A DNA stretch of 64,000 nt, taken from Lutibacter sp. A80 (GTDB taxonomy: Bacteria > Bacteroidota > Bacteroidia > Flavobacteriales > Flavobacteriaceae). Each line of letters begins with the position of its first letter. Position 1 is the first letter of the stretch. This document shows positions 60,638-64,000 of this stretch, piece after piece. The notes under the pieces were generated by a model. That model worked only from the letters and a program-made list of their open reading frames with translations, was not told the DNA's origin and did no database searches. Location of the stretch: contig NZ_CP092480.1 of NCBI RefSeq assembly GCF_022429645.1, forward strand, positions 709,501-773,500. The letters are read 5' to 3'. A program made the translations under genes and the position numbers.

Positions 60638-61825
60638 TTGAAAACACAATTTTTTAAACACCAAGCACAAACAAGTCCACATCCATTAGCTCTAGAAATA
60701 TCACATGCAAATGGATCTTATGTGTACGATTCCAATAATAAAATGTATTTAGATTTTATTGCTGGAGTATCAGCAAATACATTAGGACACAATCACCCTG
60801 CAATATCAAAAGCTATAAAAGATCAGGTTGATAAATATACACATGTAATGGTTTATGGAGAATTTATTCAGAAACCTCAAATAGCAGTCTGTACTTTACT
60901 TGCTAAAAATTTACCAAAAAATTTAGAAACTGTATATTTAACTAATTCTGGAACAGAAGCTACAGAAGGCGCTTTAAAATTAGCAAAACGTTTTACAGGT
61001 AGAAGCGAAATTATTGCTGCTAAAAACGGATATCATGGGAATACTCAAGGTTCAATGAGTGTTTGTGGTGCTGAAGAACAAAATAGTGCATTTAGACCAT
61101 TAGTACCAGGAATTAAATTTATAGAATTTAATAATACGCTAGATTTAGATAAAATTACAGCAAAAACTGCAGGTGTAATTTTAGAAACTATACAAGGAGG
61201 CGCTGGTTTTATTGAACCTAAAAATAATTATTTACAAAAAGTACTTGATAAATGTAATGAAGTTGGTGCTTTATTAATTTTAGATGAAATACAATCTGGA
61301 ATTGGAAGAACAGGAAAATTATTTGGTTTTCAAAATTACATTTCCAGTCCTCATATAATTGTTACAGGAAAAGGATTAGGTGGTGGAATGCCAATTGGAG
61401 CATTTATTTCTTCTCTTGAAATTATGAGCTGTTTAAAACAACAACCGAAACTTGGACATATTACTACATTTGGTGGACATCCAGTAATTGCTGCAGCTGC
61501 AAATGCTACATTAGAAGAACTCTTAAATTCTAATTTAATTAAAGAAACACTTAGTAAAGAAGCTTTAATTAAAAAATTGTTAGTACACCCACTAATTACT
61601 GAAATTAGAGGAAAAGGCTTAATGCTTGCAGTGATGGTTGAAACTAGTGAAATTGCATCAAAAGTAATTTTAAAAAGTTTAGAAAAAGGGCTACTACTTT
61701 ATTGGTTGTTATTTGAAGGAAGAGCTGTTAGAATTTCGCCTCCCCTTACTATTACTGAAGATGAAATATACAAAGGCTGTAATATTATTATTGAAGTTTT
61801 AAATGAAGTTTTAGCTGAATACTAA
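60638..61825 (+). CDS. Class III aminotransferase (acetylornithine aminotransferase-like)
   Basis: 395 residues from a TTG start (60638-60640), 2 bp after the OstA-like gene; no ATG lies nearby. PLP family markers: GHNHPAISKAIKDQVDKYTH, YLTNSGTEATEGALKLAKRF, KNGYHGNTQGSMSV, LILDEIQSGIGRTGKLFG (Asp) and VTGKGLGGGMPIGAF with the PLP lysine. Likely an ornithine/acetylornithine or similar omega-aminotransferase; substrate open. The tight coupling to an LPS-transport-type gene is a genome-order feature rather than a functional link. Confidence 0.9.
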   Translation: MKTQFFKHQAQTSPHPLALEISHANGSYVYDSNNKMYLDFIAGVSANTLGHNHPAISKAIKDQVDKYTHVMVYGEFIQKPQIAVCTLLAKNLPKNLETVYLTNSGTEATEGALKLAKRFTGRSEIIAAKNGYHGNTQGSMSVCGAEEQNSAFRPLVPGIKFIEFNNTLDLDKITAKTAGVILETIQGGAGFIEPKNNYLQKVLDKCNEVGALLILDEIQSGIGRTGKLFGFQNYISSPHIIVTGKGLGGGMPIGAFISSLEIMSCLKQQPKLGHITTFGGHPVIAAAANATLEELLNSNLIKETLSKEALIKKLLVHPLITEIRGKGLMLAVMVETSEIASKVILKSLEKGLLLYWLLFEGRAVRISPPLTITEDEIYKGCNIIIEVLNEVLAEY

Positions 61826-61845
61826 CCAAATATTGGGCTTATAAA

Positions 61846-62304
61846 TTAATCTAATCCTGTACCACAAAATTCAATTATTTTTTGGTATTCTAATCCTGGA
61901 CCATCACAAGCATTCCAGGTAGAAACTAATTTATCTCCGTCTTCTAAAACCATTAAAACCTCTGTTAAATCATTTGTGCAATTGCCAATTAAATCTGTAT
62001 TTTCATTAAATAAAAATTTAATATATTTCTGATTATCGATGGTTTTATAAGTATATGTGCCATTTCCATTATAAGTAGAATCGTTGGTAAAACGTGTTTT
62101 TACAAACGTACTATCAGTATTTTTTAATACATAAATTTCTTGCCATTCCATTTTAGCTCCAGTAGTTTCAGACCCTTCAAAACCACCAGTCATTTTCACT
62201 AATTCATAATATCCTTGAAAACCAGTTATTACTTCCGTTTCATCATCATTAGAACAAGAAATTACTAAAATTATTATTATAAATAGTCCTATTATTTTTT
62301 TCAT
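61846..62304 (-). CDS. Small lipoprotein of unknown function
   Basis: 152 residues, lipobox LVISC (Cys17). The mature part, GFQGYYELVKMTGGFEGSET and ATGAKMEWQEIYVLKNTDST-like strands, followed by NGTYTYKTIDNQKYIKF, has the order seen in lipocalin-like lipoproteins of Bacteroidota. Four cysteines besides the lipid Cys (TNDLTE region and CDGPG, CGTG) may form disulfides. Convergent with the aminotransferase gene. Function unknown. Confidence 0.72.
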   Translation of the reverse strand: MKKIIGLFIIIILVISCSNDDETEVITGFQGYYELVKMTGGFEGSETTGAKMEWQEIYVLKNTDSTFVKTRFTNDSTYNGNGTYTYKTIDNQKYIKFLFNENTDLIGNCTNDLTEVLMVLEDGDKLVSTWNACDGPGLEYQKIIEFCGTGLD

Positions 62305-62545
62305 CTTTGATAAATAGTTTATAAAATCTTTGAGACTTTCTAAAAAGTAAGTTTAATAATTTAATTGTTTATTTAAACAGCTGCTGAAACCTGATTAAAT
62401 ACAGAAATTCTTATCAATTTACTTTAAAGTTCGTCTCTTAAGATTTTATATTTTGTAATTAAATTGAAAATTTAATCTATTAACCTATTACCTATACGCG
62501 GTAAATTAGCAAAACGCTTCACTTAATATTATTTTTTTTTCAATT

Positions 62546-63337
62546 TTAATTAAAATTAATATTATTCCAACCATAAATTACAATAGTAACTCCAGAATTT
62601 TCTTCAATAACATCTTTTGAAAAATTATTAAGTATGGTTTCTAAATTGTTAAATTCGTCAATATTTGTGTAAGTAAAGAATTTTGAAGGATGATTAACCC
62701 AATGTCCATCTGAACTTTCCTGGTAAGGCACTCTTCCTTCTCCATCAAATTCAAAAGTTGTAAAATTTGGATTTTGTTCTAATATTGTTAAAAAATCAGT
62801 GTAAATTTCCGTGTTATTCGTATTTGTACCACAAACATAGGCAAATGAATTTTCTGGAATTCTAAACGTTTTATTGTACAATGAATTTGTAAAATTAATA
62901 TCAAAAGGTTCAATAATTACTTTTTCTTCATTAATTACTATTGAATAAGAATCTATAATATCACCATTAATAAAGGTTATTTTAGTTATGTTTTCAGTTA
63001 GATCAATATAAGACGTTGCTGGTCCAATTGCAGTTAAGCACAATTCAGGAATAATTAATCCATCAAACCTTATAATTAGTTCGTTTGTATTTATAAATGC
63101 TGTTGTTGCTATGCCATAATTAATACACGGATAAATTTCTTCTGTAATTAATCTCAACTTTAATTGAGGTTCTTGTGCTTCATTAGTTAAATAAATTTCT
63201 TCTGGCATAAAAGTTATATCAGACTCAATACTATTTCCGTTAATAAATTCTGAATATTCAGAATTGTTGGATATTTCGTCATTAGAATTACAACTAAAAA
63301 CTATTAGTGATATAAGTATGAATAAGCTGTTTTTCAT
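62546..63337 (-). CDS. Lipoprotein of unknown function
   Basis: 263 residues, lipobox IVFSC (Cys16), Ser/Asn-rich linker, then a beta-rich domain with Cys in YPCINYGIATTAF, LCLTAIGPATSYIDL and FAYVCGTNTNNTEIY. A C-terminal segment NPNFTTFEFDGEGRVPYQES ends in VTIVIYGWNNINF. No family is recognised. It sits among short lipoproteins on the same strand, separated by 33 bp from the upstream one, so the two are probably co-transcribed. Confidence 0.7.
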   Translation of the reverse strand: MKNSLFILISLIVFSCNSNDEISNNSEYSEFINGNSIESDITFMPEEIYLTNEAQEPQLKLRLITEEIYPCINYGIATTAFINTNELIIRFDGLIIPELCLTAIGPATSYIDLTENITKITFINGDIIDSYSIVINEEKVIIEPFDINFTNSLYNKTFRIPENSFAYVCGTNTNNTEIYTDFLTILEQNPNFTTFEFDGEGRVPYQESSDGHWVNHPSKFFTYTNIDEFNNLETILNNFSKDVIEENSGVTIVIYGWNNINFN

Positions 63338-63369
63338 TTTGACTATTTTTAAAATTTTATTTAAAGGAA

Positions 63370-63654
63370 TTATTCTATAATTTTTAAGTGCGACAATGGT
63401 ATGTTTATTAATTCTTGCGCATTTATAGTGTTATTTTTCTTTGCAATTCTTACACTTATAGAATCAATAATTAGAGCTTCAGCTATTACAATTTCATCTT
63501 TTTGGAAACACATATCCATAATACCTACAACCCCACCAATAACTACCCTATCGCAATATTTTTCGGTTAAAATATATTCACTTAAAGAAAGATCATCATT
63601 TTTAGTACAGGCTATACATGATAAGAATAAAAGTGAAAGCAAAAATAATCTCAT
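63370..63654 (-). CDS. Small lipoprotein of unknown function
   Basis: 94 residues from the ATG at 63652-63654; the frame is open 16 codons further, but MRLFLLSLLFLSCIACTKND is a textbook lipoprotein leader (lipobox SCIAC). The mature part has YCDRVVIGGVVGIMDMCFQK, with two cysteines spaced to form a disulfide. The upstream partner is the outer-membrane protein fragment at the window edge. Confidence 0.72.
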   Translation of the reverse strand: MRLFLLSLLFLSCIACTKNDDLSLSEYILTEKYCDRVVIGGVVGIMDMCFQKDEIVIAEALIIDSISVRIAKKNNTINAQELINIPLSHLKIIE

Positions 63655-63733
63655 ATTATTAGTTTTTGTATTTATATAAAAAATCAACACTACTTCCTGC
63701 ACAAAGTAATCTATTTCAAAACTCTACCTAAGT

Positions 63734-64000
63734 TTAATTATTCTTAGAAAAGCTAAAATTATACCTTAAATGAACACCGCCACTATTAAAATCTATTTGT
63801 TGATTTGTTAATGGTTTTAAAGAGTATTTAAAATAAGGTGCAATTGTAATGGACTGACGTTGATTATTAATAGGTAATTTTATACCAAATGATACGTTTA
63901 AATAATTTGCAAAATTAAAGGTATTAGAATTTGCTTCTGTAGTTATTTCTGAATTAGTTTGAACAAGTTCGTATTTTACAATATTATTACCTGAAAAATC
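63734..64000 (-). CDS. Outer-membrane beta-barrel protein, C-terminal fragment
   Basis: 88 residues to the stop at 63734, open at the window edge. Alternating strands such as YLNVSFGIKLPINNQRQSIT, IAPYFKYSLKPL and VHLRYNFSFSKNN, rich in Gly and aromatic residues, are typical of the last strands of an outer-membrane beta-barrel (porin-like or OmpA-N-like). The N-terminal part lies outside the window. Confidence 0.72.
   Translation of the reverse strand, partial: DFSGNNIVKYELVQTNSEITTEANSNTFNFANYLNVSFGIKLPINNQRQSITIAPYFKYSLKPLTNQQIDFNSGGVHLRYNFSFSKNN

Overview
The window comes from a low-GC member of the Bacteroidota, almost certainly Flavobacteriaceae. The evidence is AT-rich spacers, no Shine-Dalgarno tracts, TAnnTTTG-type -7 boxes, many short lipoproteins, DUF6266/DUF6515-type proteins, a PF06580 histidine kinase with a LytTR regulator, bshA (bacillithiol), and the block (p)ppGpp synthetase - Fur - purA - OstA-like - aminotransferase. 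These family assignments are recognised by eye and were not checked by search.

Region 1 (1-5850) is the unusual part. Five or six short, mostly unrelated genes (lipoproteins, a secreted protein, a membrane protein with a HEPN-like RNISAH motif) all lie on the minus strand, separated by ~135-bp sites. Each gene is bounded by its own 9-10 bp inverted pair (GTTGTAACC, GTTAGCCAC, GTTGTGCGTA, GTTGTGCATA), while the sites between genes fold into imperfect hairpins with a constant 7x4 nt internal loop. This is the layout of integron gene cassettes with attC sites, but no integrase is visible. Two of the sites are occupied by gutted IS110-family elements that keep a structured non-coding left end resembling a bridge RNA. 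A sulfatase gene runs off the left edge.

Region 2 (5850-17200) holds a small HTH protein, a DUF6266 protein, a histidine kinase with a LytTR response regulator bracketing a PEBP lipoprotein, an AhpD-like protein, an EF-hand lipoprotein, a DUF6515-like protein with three internal repeats, a YccS-like membrane protein, a luciferase-like oxidoreductase, a decayed SCO-family gene and a MalY-type C-S lyase.

Region 3 (17200-29250) holds a single-domain DEAD-box-like protein, an aldo/keto reductase, a universal stress protein, a methyltransferase, a striking Grx-Grx-thioredoxin reductase fusion, and a probable mannitol (polyol) utilisation locus: outer-membrane protein, NCS1-like permease, mannitol dehydrogenase and fructokinase, transcribed away from an NrtR/AraR-like Nudix regulator and a HAD sugar phosphatase. 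A perfect 17-bp palindrome sits next to the predicted promoter.

Region 4 (29250-47300) is mixed core: LysM-M23 peptidase, M64 peptidase, membrane hydrolase, a possible inactive caspase-fold protein, methyltransferase, Bcr/CflA transporter, thioredoxin, TauE exporter, OmpA lipoprotein, pseudouridine synthase, cytochrome c, TypA, proline dehydrogenase, AroB and BshA. A 46-codon membrane protein too short for ordinary gene calling sits between typA and the proline dehydrogenase gene.

Region 5 (47300-64000) is mostly housekeeping: transketolase N-terminal subunit, a protein usually named asparagine synthetase B, DnaB, a DUF3810-like protein, an rRNA/tRNA methyltransferase, an M48 peptidase, RelA/SpoT, Fur, PurA, an OstA-like protein and an aminotransferase, ending in three lipoproteins and the C-terminus of an outer-membrane beta-barrel. 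No rRNA, tRNA or CRISPR array was seen. Three long hairpins built on CTGTTTAAAAA (38130, 47420, 58854) form a small dispersed family.
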